Of a DNA stretch of 64,000 nt, positions 44,611-54,769 are shown piece after piece. Origin of the DNA: Bacillus gaemokensis (GTDB taxonomy: Bacteria; Bacillota; Bacilli; Bacillales; Bacillaceae_G); the NCBI RefSeq assembly GCF_001590835.1, contig NZ_LTAQ01000002.1, positions 45,812 to 109,811 on the forward strand, given 5' to 3'. A program made the translations under genes and the position numbers. The notes under the pieces are model-generated. The model was not told the origin of the DNA. It saw only the letters and a list, made by a program, of their open reading frames with translations, and did not search any database. Each line of letters opens with the position of its first letter. The first letter of the stretch is position 1.

Positions 44611-45060
44611 CTACATAATCAATCTCAATCTTTCTTCTAAAATCTTTCTATCTGATTGTGATTGGGAAATCACAAGGCATGTATCATTTCCACAAATACA
44701 TCCTACTTTTTCTTTCCAATCTAAAGAATCTAATAATACCCCAATAACATGAGCATTCCCTGGTAATGTTTTAATAATCATTAACTGCTCTACACAATCG
44801 ACCTTCACGACAACTTCTTTCAGTTTTTTCTTTAACTTCATATCCGTTTGTAAACTATCTTCTGAAAAAACCTTATATATCGTTAATCTATTTGAAGAGG
44901 TTACCTTTATTAAATTTAATTCACGAATATCCCTAGAAATAGTTGCTTGTGTAGCCACTACACCTTCGACTTCTAACAATTCTACTAATTTCTCTTGTGT
45001 ATCTATTTCATACTCTTTCACCAATTGTTTAATTAGCCGTTGTCTTTTTTCTTTTTTCAT
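44611..45060 (-). CDS. argR: Arginine repressor/activator, ArgR family
   Basis: The 149-residue regulator has an N-terminal winged HTH (KRQRLIKQLVKEYEIDTQEKLVELLEVEGV, ATQATISRDIRELNLIKV) and the C-terminal hexamerisation/arginine domain (MIIKTLPGNAHVIGVLLDS, GCICGNDTCLVI, the GTIAGDDT-like site). AAGGAG precedes the ATG at 45060. It is upstream of arcA and thus probably the arc-dedicated ArgR paralogue (ArgR2/AhrC-like). Confidence 0.93.
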   Translation of the reverse strand: MKKEKRQRLIKQLVKEYEIDTQEKLVELLEVEGVVATQATISRDIRELNLIKVTSSNRLTIYKVFSEDSLQTDMKLKKKLKEVVVKVDCVEQLMIIKTLPGNAHVIGVLLDSLDWKEKVGCICGNDTCLVISQSQSDRKILEERLRLIM

Positions 45061-45349
45061 AAAAGACACTCCTTCGAATAGTATAGCTTTATTATATCTT
45101 GCTATAATTTCCATCCGAAAGAGATGAGGATAAATGTTGCGGAAACGTTCATAGTTTTGATAGCTTTCCTAAGAATTTGTTTTCTGCAAAATAAAAAAGA
45201 GCTCGACATACTAAAACTGCTACATAGAATCATGAAAAAATACTAGATTTCCTATCTTATCAGAAAAAAATCCCTATAGAAAAATGATGAAAGGAAAGTT
45301 AGGGAATACATGACATACTATAACAATTTCAGATAGGAATGGAATTCAA
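45061..45349. other. Intergenic region between argR and the pilus locus
   Basis: Holds the argR promoter. No credible ORF, no repeated element seen. Confidence 0.4.
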
Positions 45350-45388
45350 AAAAGGTGATCCCTGTTTTCATACAGAAATCACCTTCTT
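45350..45388 (-). terminator. Terminator of the bcpB-bcpA-srtD operon
   Basis: AAGGTGAT pairs with ATCACCTT, with an inner CTGT/ACAG stem; TTTTTT on the minus strand, about 105 bases beyond the srtD stop. Confidence 0.8.
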
Positions 45389-45492
45389 AATGTTTTGTAA
45401 TATTTTTTAGTGTCTTTTACAAATGGATATTTCAAATATCTTACTCACTCATTTTATGCTACATTCTTAAGCTAAAATATCCTTCAAGCTAT

Positions 45493-46317
45493 TTATTTGC
45501 CCTGCTTCCTCTTCTTTCTTCTTTTCATATAAATGAAGAGTACAAGCCCGCCTACAATAACGCCTGAGGCCACTATCATCTTTTTGTCTATCATAGATGG
45601 CTTTGACTTTGAAACTGCTTCTTTTTCTTTTGAATTATAAGGAACGCGGTGTCCTCTAATTAATAGCCGATGTGTATTGACCCCATAAGGCGTACACGTA
45701 ATTAATGTGGCATAATCTTTCTCTTTCACAACTGCTAAATCAGCGGTTTCATTCGGTAACGCAACTTTAATTTGATCCACTTGATAAGCAAGCACTTTAT
45801 CCAATGAATGAATATAAAAAATATCAGATTCCACTAATTTATCCAAATCAGTAAACAATACTGCAGAAGGTAATCCGCGGTGTCCAGTCAAAATTGTATG
45901 GGTACTTTCTCCTCCGACCGGTAAAGATGACTTCTCTATATGACCGACTCCTCGACTTAACACCTCTTCAGAAGTTCCATGGTAAATAGGAAGTTTTACA
46001 TCAATTTTAGGTATTTCAACATACCCCATTACTTCTCCTAAATTTAAAACATCTATATACGATTTCGAATCGCTATTTTTCCCCTCATTAAATGGATCTG
46101 AAAATGATTGATTCTCATTTTGAATCTTTTTGTTATATTCTTCGGCTTCTCTTTCTCTTCGTTCAATTTCTTCCTTTTGAAGTGCTTTTACTTTTTCATC
46201 ATACGTACTAACTTCCGAATAATGCGCTCTCGTTGCTAGCCAATTGCTGACAGTTGGGTATAGAAAAATACTAAGGCCTAATAAAAAAACACATCCAAAA
46301 ATGATATTACGCTTCAT
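45493..46317 (-). CDS. srtD: Class C (pilin-polymerising) sortase
   Basis: The 274-residue membrane transpeptidase has an N-terminal span, a DPF lid motif (74-76), catalytic His146 (LTGHRG), Cys208 (TLITCTPYG) and Arg217 (THRLLIRG), and a C-terminal span with a basic tail. Lid and TCTPYG are class C traits. It joins BcpA subunits through the YPKN lysine and adds BcpB at the tip. AAAGGGG precedes the ATG. It lies 92 bases after bcpA behind a hairpin. Confidence 0.95.
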   Translation of the reverse strand: MKRNIIFGCVFLLGLSIFLYPTVSNWLATRAHYSEVSTYDEKVKALQKEEIERREREAEEYNKKIQNENQSFSDPFNEGKNSDSKSYIDVLNLGEVMGYVEIPKIDVKLPIYHGTSEEVLSRGVGHIEKSSLPVGGESTHTILTGHRGLPSAVLFTDLDKLVESDIFYIHSLDKVLAYQVDQIKVALPNETADLAVVKEKDYATLITCTPYGVNTHRLLIRGHRVPYNSKEKEAVSKSKPSMIDKKMIVASGVIVGGLVLFIYMKRRKKRKQGK

Positions 46318-46349
46318 AATATGCCCCTTTTAGTATGCTAAAATGTCGA

Positions 46350-46379
46350 AAAGAGGAAGACATTTGCTCTTCCTCTTTT
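46350..46379 (-). terminator. Intra-operon hairpin between bcpA and srtD
   Basis: AAAGAGGAAGA pairs with TCTTCCTCTTT around 7 bases; followed by TTTTC on the minus strand. A partial terminator here would make more pilin mRNA than sortase mRNA. Confidence 0.65.
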
Positions 46380-46409
46380 CACATTATATCATTATATTTC
46401 TCTATAACC

Positions 46410-48053
46410 TTAATTTTTTAAAGGTTTTCTTCTGAAGAAAACAAATGCTGCTGCAGCCATTAATACAAGACCTACTACCGTAAATAGGACTGTTCCCATA
46501 CCACCTGTCGAAGGAAGTACCCAACCGCTTTTGTTATTCTCTACAGTTAATTTAATTGTTTGATTCTCTTTGTCAATCGTTACATTGATTGGCTCTTTTA
46601 ATTTTTGGTAAGACTCTTTTTTACCATCTTTTTCATAAGTTGGTGCCTTTGTTTCGACAATTTGGTACTCACCGTATGGAAGGTTATTCCATTTGATAAC
46701 ACCATGCTCATCAGATACACCTTTTACTTCTTTTCCTTCTACTACTACCACATTACCTTTTTGGTCACGTAGTTCAAATTCTGCACCTTGTAATGTCTTT
46801 TTATCATCACCATCAACTTTTGTTAGTGCAATACTACCAGTTGTTGGGACAACAATTACTGGCTTAGATTCCTTTTCACCACTTACATCATTTTTGTTTG
46901 TAAAATCAATTGTTGCTGTATTTGGAATTTCTGTTCCAGCTGCTACGCCTTCTTTAATTTGTGATTTGATTTTTAAATGAAGCTCTTTTTTACCATCTAA
47001 TTTTGAGAAATCTTTTACAGTAGCTGTTACTTTTTGTCCTTCTACAACTACTTCTACCACACTTGAATCCACTTCTACACCATCAATTTTCACAACTGGC
47101 TTCCCTTGAATCACTAATCGATTATCTAGATTATCTGTTACAACGTAATTCTTATAATCTTTAATATCCTCTGGGATTAACGTTTTAATATCATAATTGT
47201 AATCTTTTAACGGATTAATTGGTAAAAGTTCTAGATCATTATTAATCTTTTTGTCAATCGTTGGTTCTTCATAGTTTTTCACTGATACTGGTACTACTAC
47301 ACCAGACTTAATTGTACCCGACTCTGTAATTGAAAACTCATGTTTTGTTGGATCTAAAACATATCCATCTAGCGCTTTTGTTTCTTTAAAGTAGTATTTA
47401 CCATATGATAAGTTTTCTACACGAATTGCACCATCATCACCAGTTTTTAAACCTTCTCCATTTTCAACTACTTTTCCGTCTTCATGATATAAAGTAAATT
47501 CTACACCTTTTAATACTTTATCTTTCGCACCTGTTTTGATTAATTCTACTGCACCACGTTTTGTTTCATTCTTTGGGTACATATGAACATCATAGTTTAA
47601 AGCTTTACCCTCTTTATCTGTCATTGGAATATCAACTGTATACGTGTTTGGATTTAAGTTAACATGAGCTGGACCAGCAATTTCTTTTACTTCATAACGT
47701 CCTAAAGGAAGATCTTTAAATGCAGCTTGTCCATCTTTACCTGTTATTTTTGTCATCGATTTTGCATCTGTAACATCTTTTACAGCTTCTTTTACAATCT
47801 CGCCATCTTTTGTAATCTTTTCAAAAGATTTGATTTGTTTAATTTCAAACGTTACACCTTCTAACGCTTTTGCATCTCCTGGAATTGTTTGACCTGCTTC
47901 CCCAGTTCCTTCACCTGTTGCTGCGCCTTTTTCTTGTTCGTACTTATGAATTGTTAAAGACCCTTTCTCTGGAGCTGCTGCATTCACAAACATGCTTGGC
48001 AACGTTGAAAACATTAATACAAAAATTAAAAGCATACTAAAAATCTTTTTCAT
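46410..48053 (-). CDS. bcpA: Major pilin, BcpA-like
   Basis: The 547-residue wall-anchored pilin. Signal peptide about 1-26 (cleavage after VNAA), the pilin motif YPKN with the acceptor Lys161, Cna-B type domains with E-box segments (YYFKETKALDGY; PYGEYQIVETKAP) that usually hold Lys-Asn isopeptide bonds, sorting signal LPSTG (513-517), hydrophobic span and RRKPLKN tail. The ATG at 48053 follows GAGGAAG. It forms the pilus shaft polymerised by SrtD and is anchored by the housekeeping sortase. Confidence 0.95.
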   Translation of the reverse strand: MKKIFSMLLIFVLMFSTLPSMFVNAAAPEKGSLTIHKYEQEKGAATGEGTGEAGQTIPGDAKALEGVTFEIKQIKSFEKITKDGEIVKEAVKDVTDAKSMTKITGKDGQAAFKDLPLGRYEVKEIAGPAHVNLNPNTYTVDIPMTDKEGKALNYDVHMYPKNETKRGAVELIKTGAKDKVLKGVEFTLYHEDGKVVENGEGLKTGDDGAIRVENLSYGKYYFKETKALDGYVLDPTKHEFSITESGTIKSGVVVPVSVKNYEEPTIDKKINNDLELLPINPLKDYNYDIKTLIPEDIKDYKNYVVTDNLDNRLVIQGKPVVKIDGVEVDSSVVEVVVEGQKVTATVKDFSKLDGKKELHLKIKSQIKEGVAAGTEIPNTATIDFTNKNDVSGEKESKPVIVVPTTGSIALTKVDGDDKKTLQGAEFELRDQKGNVVVVEGKEVKGVSDEHGVIKWNNLPYGEYQIVETKAPTYEKDGKKESYQKLKEPINVTIDKENQTIKLTVENNKSGWVLPSTGGMGTVLFTVVGLVLMAAAAFVFFRRKPLKN

Positions 48054-48092
48054 ATTATTCTTCCTCACTATCTCTATTAATTTTTAACTCTA

Positions 48093-51000
48093 TTAGTTAC
48101 TGCTTCTTTTACGGAAAAATAAAAGTAACGTGATTACCATAAGTATAGTACCGATAAGATAGAAAATAGCGGTCCCTATTCCGCCAGTGTTTGGAATCAC
48201 CCATTCACTCTTCGTATTTTCTACCGTTATTTTTTGTACTGGTGATCCGACTTCTACTTCAATTGGATCTCTCAAAAGCATATAGCCATCCGGTGCCTGT
48301 ACTTCTTTAATCGTATATTTTCCGAACAATAATTGATCAGAAATCGCCTTACCTTTTTCATCTGTTGTTAATTTTCCAACTTCTTTACCGTCTTTGTCTA
48401 AAATCTGAAACACAGCATTTTTCAATTTCAGATTGGAATCTGTAGCATCCACTTTTGTAATTTCAATTATTCCTGTGTCTAGCAATTCATTTTTTACTAC
48501 CAATGACAGTACTTCCTTCATACCCTTTATGATTTCAAAGGATACTGGTTCCTTTAATTCTTTATACCCTGGTAAACCTTTTACTTCTACCAATTTATAT
48601 TTACCTATGGATAAATCAGAAATCGTTGCTTTTCCGTTTTCATCTGTTGTTACTGCCCTTACAGTCTTACCTTCTTCATCTTGGACCTCAAACATTACCC
48701 CTGCTAATGCTTTATTACTGCCTTTGTCCACTTTTGTAATTTCAACAGATCCTTTATCCAGCAATTCATTTTCAAAAGTTATCTCTACAGGAGTTTTTGT
48801 GTCTTTCATTATTTCAAAAGCGTATGATTTATCACTTAGTTTATAACCTTTCGGAGCTTTGACCTCGACTAGTTTATATTCACTGATTGGTAAATCAGTT
48901 GCTCTAGCTTTTCCGTCTTTACCCGTTGTGATTGTTTGAATTACTTGACCATCTTTACTTTGAACTTCGAAAACAGCACCTTCTAATGGAGTGTTGCTAC
49001 CTTTTTCCACTTTTGTAACTTCCAACTCTCCAAAATCGACTGTATCTTCAACTAGCCCGGCATCGATCGTCATATTGTGTTCATCTTCACCAAGCTTGAT
49101 AGTTTCTGAATATCCATCTTTATCAACATTAGAATCAAGTTTTTCATCATTGCCAGCGTTTTTCTTTGTCCACTTGTACCCATCCGGCAACGTAAATCTC
49201 ACTTGGTATTCACCTGGATCTAAATTTACAAATTTGTAGTAACCTGGATTTCCTTTTTTGTCATTACCAGTTCTCGTCATACTAATGACTTTTCCATCTT
49301 TGTCTAGTAATTCTACGACTACACCGTTCACACCAGTGTTTCCATCATTTTGAATTCCGTCTTTGTTTTTATCCAACCAGATGTAATCTCCTAATGAACT
49401 CTTTTTCGAAGCTTTTAGCTGTACACCTACTCGGTTTGGCTCTGCTGGTTGAATCCAATTTCCTGTTACATCATTTATTGCACTATATCCAAATGAATTC
49501 CATGCAATTCCAGCTGAAGCATCCATATCAACAGGTGCACGCATTGTCCATTCTAACGTCGCTGCTTCTCCAGGATATACAAGTTTATCCTTAGCAAATT
49601 CAAACTTAACTGCCGTTACCTTTGTTAAATCTGCTGGTGGCTCTAAAGACCAATTCGGATCATTTGCGCCCTCTGGATTTACAAAAACGTCGTTTCCTTG
49701 TATCAAATCATCACGCTTCGGTTTTGAAACAGTCGTATAATAAATCTTAATAAAGTCACCGTCTGTAAGTTGAATTGGTGACGTTAAATATGGAGTCCAT
49801 TTACTACCACGCTCTTGTACATGATTCTTTGTTTGTAAAACTGACTGGTCACCCTCTGCAGGGAATATATCAATTAAGACACCATTCCTTACCGCTACGG
49901 TTCCACCATTTTCAATTTGCAAACGATATTTCACTTCTCCACCTGGTACTGTCGTTGCTACTTCTGGCGAACCTTTCCAACTATCGTCTAATTCACCTTT
50001 TACATATTTAATTGATTTTAAAGATTGCTCTTCTTCAATATCAATAGCATCTTTGCTTTCAATAATTGGGTCTTTTGTATCTCCATCACCATCGAGGTCA
50101 TTTTCGTCTTTTCCTGTTGGTTGTCCCCATCCATCTTCTGCAGATTTAATTGTTGATACATTAGACATTAAGCCTGCTCCATTGTAAAGCTTGCCTGCCA
50201 TGGCAAAATTATTAACCTTTACTTTGAACTTAACAGTTACAGCATCTCTCGCTGGAACATCTAATTCAGGGAATGTCCATCGTAAAAGCGTTCTTCCTTT
50301 TTCTTTATAATTCGGGATTGCTTCAACTTTTACTTTTTTTGCATCATAAGGTTTTCTATCCCACTCTTCTTTAACAATAGTAAACTTCTCTGAGCCTGGA
50401 ACATATTCCAATCCCTTTGGCAACCAATCTACAATTATTGGCTGTTTTAAAGGAGTAGAACGCCCATCCACTTTACCAGTTAATTCAAATTCAACTTCTT
50501 CTCCCTTGGTATACTTTTCTCCGGGCTTCGTTAATGCTTTTTTCTTAAAAGTAACCCTTGGTTCGGGATTTTCTTTTACTTTTACTTGCGCTGTTGCATC
50601 TTTTATATAGTTCTTTCCATCAATATCATATGAAATATGTGCTGTATTTTTCAAAGTTCCTTCTTTAAAGTTCGGATCGTCCACTTTAAAATACAACCAA
50701 GCCCCTGATCTCATCTCAAAATTCGCAGGCACTTTACCAAATTCATATCGAATTCCAGTTACTTTGTCTCCTTCAGCTAATGGTAAAGAAGAAACATCTA
50801 ACCATTCTCCGTTAGTATTGCCTCCAATAACTTTCCATTCTTTCCACTCTGAATTATTCTTCGTTTTATATAAAAGCTTATATTCACTTACACCTATAAA
50901 TGCACCAGTATGCATTCTCGTAAAACGTAGTCTTTCATCAAAGCGATCGTCTTGAAGAACAAAATTATCTATTTCCTTAGAATATTGATTTTTGATGTTA

Positions 51001-52004
51001 TACAGTGTAAATTCAATTTCTTCATCTTTACTGTACTCAGACTTTGCAGCAGCCTTATTTAAATCTGAAAAAGCTTGCTCAGGGGGAATAACAGGAGGCT
51101 TTTTATTTGAGACTTCAACATACGCATGTGTTTGTTTTGTTAATTCCCTTTCCCCTTTTGGCTTCAGCTTTGCCTCAACCATATTCAGAACTTGTTGATT
51201 TTGATCTTCGCCAAAATTCTCTTCCGGGAACTTCACCTTAACTTTAACGAATTTTTCACCTTCTACATTTTGCAGATCCCATACGACTGTATGTGAATTC
51301 GCATCATACTTCCCATTATCACTCGCTGAAATAAACTGAGCTTCTTTTGGCAAAATATCTTTTATAGAAAGCGAATCGAGTGTAGTTGGACCACTAACGT
51401 GTTTAGCACGAATAGTATATTCAACTTCTTCTCCTGGTTTAATCGTCCATTTGTCAGGAGTTTTACGCATTTCCCACTCTGGTTTCTTAGGTGGCTCCGG
51501 TGGAACTTCTTTTTCATGTGCTATAACAGTTACTTTATTAGAGGTTTTTCCTCCTTGATCCGATACAAAATCGGCTACAGCTGTAGCTTTCGTTCCGTCT
51601 TTTGTTCCCTTTGGAAACTTAACTGTAATAGGAACTGCTTTAGAATCTCCGTTTGGAAGAAAATCTTTAAAGGTATAAATAACGGAATGCGTTTCTTTAT
51701 CGTATACTGCATCCGTACCACCAATCTTCCCATGTCTTACATATTCGACTTCAGGTGGTAGTTTAACAATAATTTTTGCATCTTTATGCCCACCTTCTAA
51801 TCCAAATGTACTTAAATCAAGTTGATATACAAAGTCTTTATCTACATCTTTTTGCGAACCATCTCCACCTTCAACCGAAAGCTTTAAGCTGGCATTCGCT
51901 TCTTTGTCATATGTTGCTGCTTCCACCATATGTATAAATGGCTGTGCAATAATTTGCATTACCATCAAACAAATGACAAATATACTAATCTGTTTACTTT
52001 TCAT
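48093..52004 (-). CDS. bcpB: Pilus tip adhesin, BcpB/collagen-adhesion-like
   Basis: The 1303-residue surface protein. Signal peptide about 1-30; DUF11/adhesin-like domains over about 40-870; an SdrD_B-like domain about 875-990 (GDYIWLDKNKDGIQNDGNTG); three Cna-B/SpaA repeats about 990-1265 (GELEVTKVEKGS..., GSVEITKVDKGS..., GIIEITKVDATD...); sorting signal IPNTG (about 1270-1274), span and RKRSSN tail. IPNTG in place of LPXTG is the known BcpB signal. The ATG at 52004 follows GAGAGGTG. First gene of the operon, 23 bases or so from bcpA, under the c-di-GMP riboswitch. Confidence 0.93.
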   Translation of the reverse strand: MKSKQISIFVICLMVMQIIAQPFIHMVEAATYDKEANASLKLSVEGGDGSQKDVDKDFVYQLDLSTFGLEGGHKDAKIIVKLPPEVEYVRHGKIGGTDAVYDKETHSVIYTFKDFLPNGDSKAVPITVKFPKGTKDGTKATAVADFVSDQGGKTSNKVTVIAHEKEVPPEPPKKPEWEMRKTPDKWTIKPGEEVEYTIRAKHVSGPTTLDSLSIKDILPKEAQFISASDNGKYDANSHTVVWDLQNVEGEKFVKVKVKFPEENFGEDQNQQVLNMVEAKLKPKGERELTKQTHAYVEVSNKKPPVIPPEQAFSDLNKAAAKSEYSKDEEIEFTLYNIKNQYSKEIDNFVLQDDRFDERLRFTRMHTGAFIGVSEYKLLYKTKNNSEWKEWKVIGGNTNGEWLDVSSLPLAEGDKVTGIRYEFGKVPANFEMRSGAWLYFKVDDPNFKEGTLKNTAHISYDIDGKNYIKDATAQVKVKENPEPRVTFKKKALTKPGEKYTKGEEVEFELTGKVDGRSTPLKQPIIVDWLPKGLEYVPGSEKFTIVKEEWDRKPYDAKKVKVEAIPNYKEKGRTLLRWTFPELDVPARDAVTVKFKVKVNNFAMAGKLYNGAGLMSNVSTIKSAEDGWGQPTGKDENDLDGDGDTKDPIIESKDAIDIEEEQSLKSIKYVKGELDDSWKGSPEVATTVPGGEVKYRLQIENGGTVAVRNGVLIDIFPAEGDQSVLQTKNHVQERGSKWTPYLTSPIQLTDGDFIKIYYTTVSKPKRDDLIQGNDVFVNPEGANDPNWSLEPPADLTKVTAVKFEFAKDKLVYPGEAATLEWTMRAPVDMDASAGIAWNSFGYSAINDVTGNWIQPAEPNRVGVQLKASKKSSLGDYIWLDKNKDGIQNDGNTGVNGVVVELLDKDGKVISMTRTGNDKKGNPGYYKFVNLDPGEYQVRFTLPDGYKWTKKNAGNDEKLDSNVDKDGYSETIKLGEDEHNMTIDAGLVEDTVDFGELEVTKVEKGSNTPLEGAVFEVQSKDGQVIQTITTGKDGKARATDLPISEYKLVEVKAPKGYKLSDKSYAFEIMKDTKTPVEITFENELLDKGSVEITKVDKGSNKALAGVMFEVQDEEGKTVRAVTTDENGKATISDLSIGKYKLVEVKGLPGYKELKEPVSFEIIKGMKEVLSLVVKNELLDTGIIEITKVDATDSNLKLKNAVFQILDKDGKEVGKLTTDEKGKAISDQLLFGKYTIKEVQAPDGYMLLRDPIEVEVGSPVQKITVENTKSEWVIPNTGGIGTAIFYLIGTILMVITLLLFFRKRSSN

Positions 52005-52140
52005 ACTCACACCTCTCTATTACTCCCTCTAAAATAAGTATCTACACTACTTTTCTGGATATCACCCCCTTTCAGTTAGAGAGCGGTGGAGTATGAAAAT
52101 TCTATATGTCAAACGACTTGTTAATTTTTAGATAATTCAG

Positions 52141-52193
52141 TAAAACAAAAAGGATTGTCAGGTTACAAATAAAATTTGCAACCTGACAATCCT
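52141..52193 (-). terminator. Intrinsic terminator of the c-di-GMP riboswitch in the pilus leader
   Basis: AGGATTGTCAGGTT pairs with AACCTGACAATCCT, extended by CAAAT/ATTTG to about 20 bp with one mismatch. The T run (TTTTTGTTTT) is on the minus strand. It lies 137 bases before bcpB with no gene upstream that it could end, so it must act on the pilus transcript. Confidence 0.85.
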
Positions 52194-52275
52194 AGTAATA
52201 AGATTTATTACCTTAGACTCAAAGCTTTGCGACCTATTCTTTCAAATAGTGTGCCAATAAATTTATAAATTACAA
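52165..52275 (-). promoter_or_regulatory. c-di-GMP-I (GEMM-I) riboswitch aptamer
   Basis: The minus strand reads GGCACACTATTTGAAAGAAT then AGGTCGCAAAGC, a short loop, GTCTAAGG, an AT stem, and ACTAGGATTGTCAGGTTGC. These match the class I c-di-GMP aptamer order: GCAC, a GNRA-like GAAA loop, the CGCAAAGC core, the CTAAGG tetraloop receptor and the GGTAGC-AGGTTGC-like P3 strand. Its 3' end overlaps the 5' arm of the terminator at 52193-52151, giving competing folds. It precedes bcpB-bcpA-srtD. Confidence 0.9.
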
Positions 52276-52555
52276 TATGACTATTGTATAAAAAAATTTA
52301 AAATTAATCTACTACATACACATTGTTTTTTATTTTATATACTATTTTTAACTATTGTTTCAATTCATATTTCACTCATGCAATACACCTCAATTAACAT
52401 ATAGTAAAACTTCCATTAGCTCTCACAATTCGGACTTTTAGAAGCAAGTATCCCCCTTACTTCCTTTTATACATAACCTGCAATTTAAATACTCTCAAAC
52501 AAGCTATCTCATATACTATATAGAAAATTGTTCTATATAAGAAAGGAGCCTTATC

Positions 52556-53857
52556 TTGAATCAAACAAAACTAACTGGGCGCATCATAATTCCAACAGAC
52601 TCTGAATATGATGTAGCTCGAATAAACTTGAGTTTAAGTATTCCAAAACTTCCTTGTATAATTGTCTTTTGTCAATGTATGTAATGCCTTGAAGTGGGCA
52701 CGTGAACGTCACGTACCATTTCGTGTAAGAAGCGGTCGCCATAGTTATGAAAATTTTTCTCTTCTAAACAATGGACTTATTATTGATGTAAGTGAAATGA
52801 ATCAAATTACGTTTCACAAAAACTGTTTAACAGCAACAATTGAAGCCGGTGCAAATCTTGGTACTGTTTATAAAGAACTTTTGAAATATGGTGTCACACT
52901 ACCAGCTGGCACAAGTGCAAGTGTTGGAGTTGTGGGATTGGTATGTTATCACGTTTATTTGGATTAACGTGTGATCAATTATTAGAAATAGAAATGGTAC
53001 AGGCATCTGGGAAGACAGGAGCCACGTTCATCCGTGCTAGTGAATTAGAAAATCCTGATTTATTTTGGGCATGCTGCGGCGGTGGGGGTGGAAACTTTGG
53101 AATTGTTACCTCATTAACATTTCGTGTTCATCTTATTAAAAATGTCTCGATTTTCTCACTCACTTGGGAATGGAAAGACTTTATTACTGCCTTTGAAGCT
53201 TGGTAAACATGGGCACCTTATACAGATGAGAGGCTCACCTCATCTATTGAATTATTTTCTAAAGAGAGAAATGAAATTGAGGTACAGGGCGAATTTATTG
53301 GTCCTCCTTCTGAACTCTTTGATTTATTAACTCCTCTACTTCATGCAGGATCCCCTACTTTTTTCATCGAGGAAGTTCCTTATATAAAGGCTGTTCAATT
53401 CTTTAATAGTGGTAACATCCCCGAAAAATTCAAACGTTCTGGTTCCTATGTATATAAACCAATTCCGGTGAAAGGAATTCAAATCTTAAAATATTTTCTT
53501 AGTCATGCTCCAAACCCTTCAGCTAGCGTTTGGCATCAATCACTTGTAGGAGCTGTAGAAGACATCGCTCCCAATGAAACAGCTTATTTCCACCGAAAAG
53601 CAATTATTGCTCAAGAATATATTACATTTTGGAAATGTGATGGTGAGGAGGAAGAAAATATACGATGGATTAAGAATTTACGCAATACTATGTCACCATA
53701 TACATTAGGAGACTATGTTAATTGGCCAGATATCGATATTAAGAACTGGCAAACTACCTATTATGGAACAAATTTCCCAAGATTACGTAAAGTAAAAACA
53801 CTGTACGATCCTTGTAATGTTTTTCAGTTTCCACAAAGTATTCCACCCTATTATTAA
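52556..53857 (+). pseudogene. Decayed FAD-linked oxidoreductase with BBE domain
   Basis: The remains of a berberine-bridge-type oxidase of about 445 residues: TKLTGRIIIPTDSEYDVAR and IPKLPCIIVFC at the N-terminus, FAD segment VRSGRHSYENFS, and C-terminal BBE motif YYGTNFPRLRKVKTLYDPCNVF. At least three lesions: a frameshift near 52672; a deletion at 52938-52941 that removes the conserved Gly-rich LTLGGG segment and restores the first frame; and a TAA at 53204 (after EAW) that replaces a sense codon. The frame then continues intact to 53857. The TTG start has GAAAGGAG upstream. Confidence 0.9.
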
Positions 53858-54046
53858 TACAGACAAACTCTTGTTATTTTCTCTCTCAAATCTTATTTTC
53901 ACAAGCCTACATCTAGTAAAAAAGAAGAATATCACCTTCCCTCAGACAATCTTTTTCGCAAAAAATAAAGGGTTTTGCCATTTTATGACTAATATCAAAA
54001 ATACGGGGCAACATTTGTAAAATCTAAAATTGACTGGGGGGTTGGG

Positions 54047-54769
54047 ATGATTCAAGTTCAAAATTTAGTGAAATCATTTGGTTCATTAGATGTTTTAAAA
54101 GGTATTAATTTAGAAGTAAAAGAAAAAGAAGTGGTTGTTTTAATCGGTGCCAGCGGTTCAGGAAAAAGCACTTTACTCCGCTGTCTCAATTTTTTAGAGA
54201 TGTACGATGAAGGGGAAATCCACCTACAAGGAGAACACATTCATCCAAAAAACACAAATTTAAACAAAGTCCGCGAAAACGTCGGAATGGTATTCCAACA
54301 TTTTAACCTCTTTCCTCATATGACCTCATTAGAAAACATCATAGAAGCACCTATTCACGTAAAAAAACTAGACAAAGCGAAAGCCACAGACATCGGGAAC
54401 GACTTATTAAAAAAAGTTGGCTTAGAAGACAAAGCAAATGTAACACCTCACCTATTATCTGGGGGACAAAAGCAACGCGTTGCCATTGCACGTGCCCTTG
54501 CAATGAATCCTAAAATTATGTTATTTGACGAGCCTACATCAGCTCTTGATCCTGAACTCGTTGGAGAAGTACTCGAAGTAATGAAAGAACTTGCTGGAGA
54601 AGGAATGACAATGGTAATTGTTACGCATGAAATGAGCTTTGCACGAGATGTAGCAGATCGCGTCATCTTTATGGATAATGGGAAAATTGTAGAAGATGCG
54701 CCTCCAGAACAATTTTTTTCAGCACCATCAAATGAACGAGCAAAACAATTTTTACGAAACATTTTATAG
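54047..54769 (+). CDS. Polar amino acid ABC transporter ATPase, GlnQ-like
   Basis: The 240-residue ATPase has Walker [11 protein letters not shown]-loop [17 protein letters not shown], signature [17 protein letters not shown] and Walker [17 protein letters not shown], typical of the PAAT family. First of a three-gene operon with a binding protein and a permease. Substrate (Gln, Arg or cystine class) not readable. Confidence 0.92.
   Translation: MIQVQNLVKSFGSLDVLKGINLEVKEKEVVVLIGASGSGKSTLLRCLNFLEMYDEGEIHLQGEHIHPKNTNLNKVRENVGMVFQHFNLFPHMTSLENIIEAPIHVKKLDKAKATDIGNDLLKKVGLEDKANVTPHLLSGGQKQRVAIARALAMNPKIMLFDEPTSALDPELVGEVLEVMKELAGEGMTMVIVTHEMSFARDVADRVIFMDNGKIVEDAPPEQFFSAPSNERAKQFLRNIL

Noticed and set aside
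52250-52310. Promoter of the pilus operon (TATACAAT at 52290-52283)
   Set aside because: A plausible -10 is present, but no convincing -35 at proper spacing, so it is not listed as a feature.
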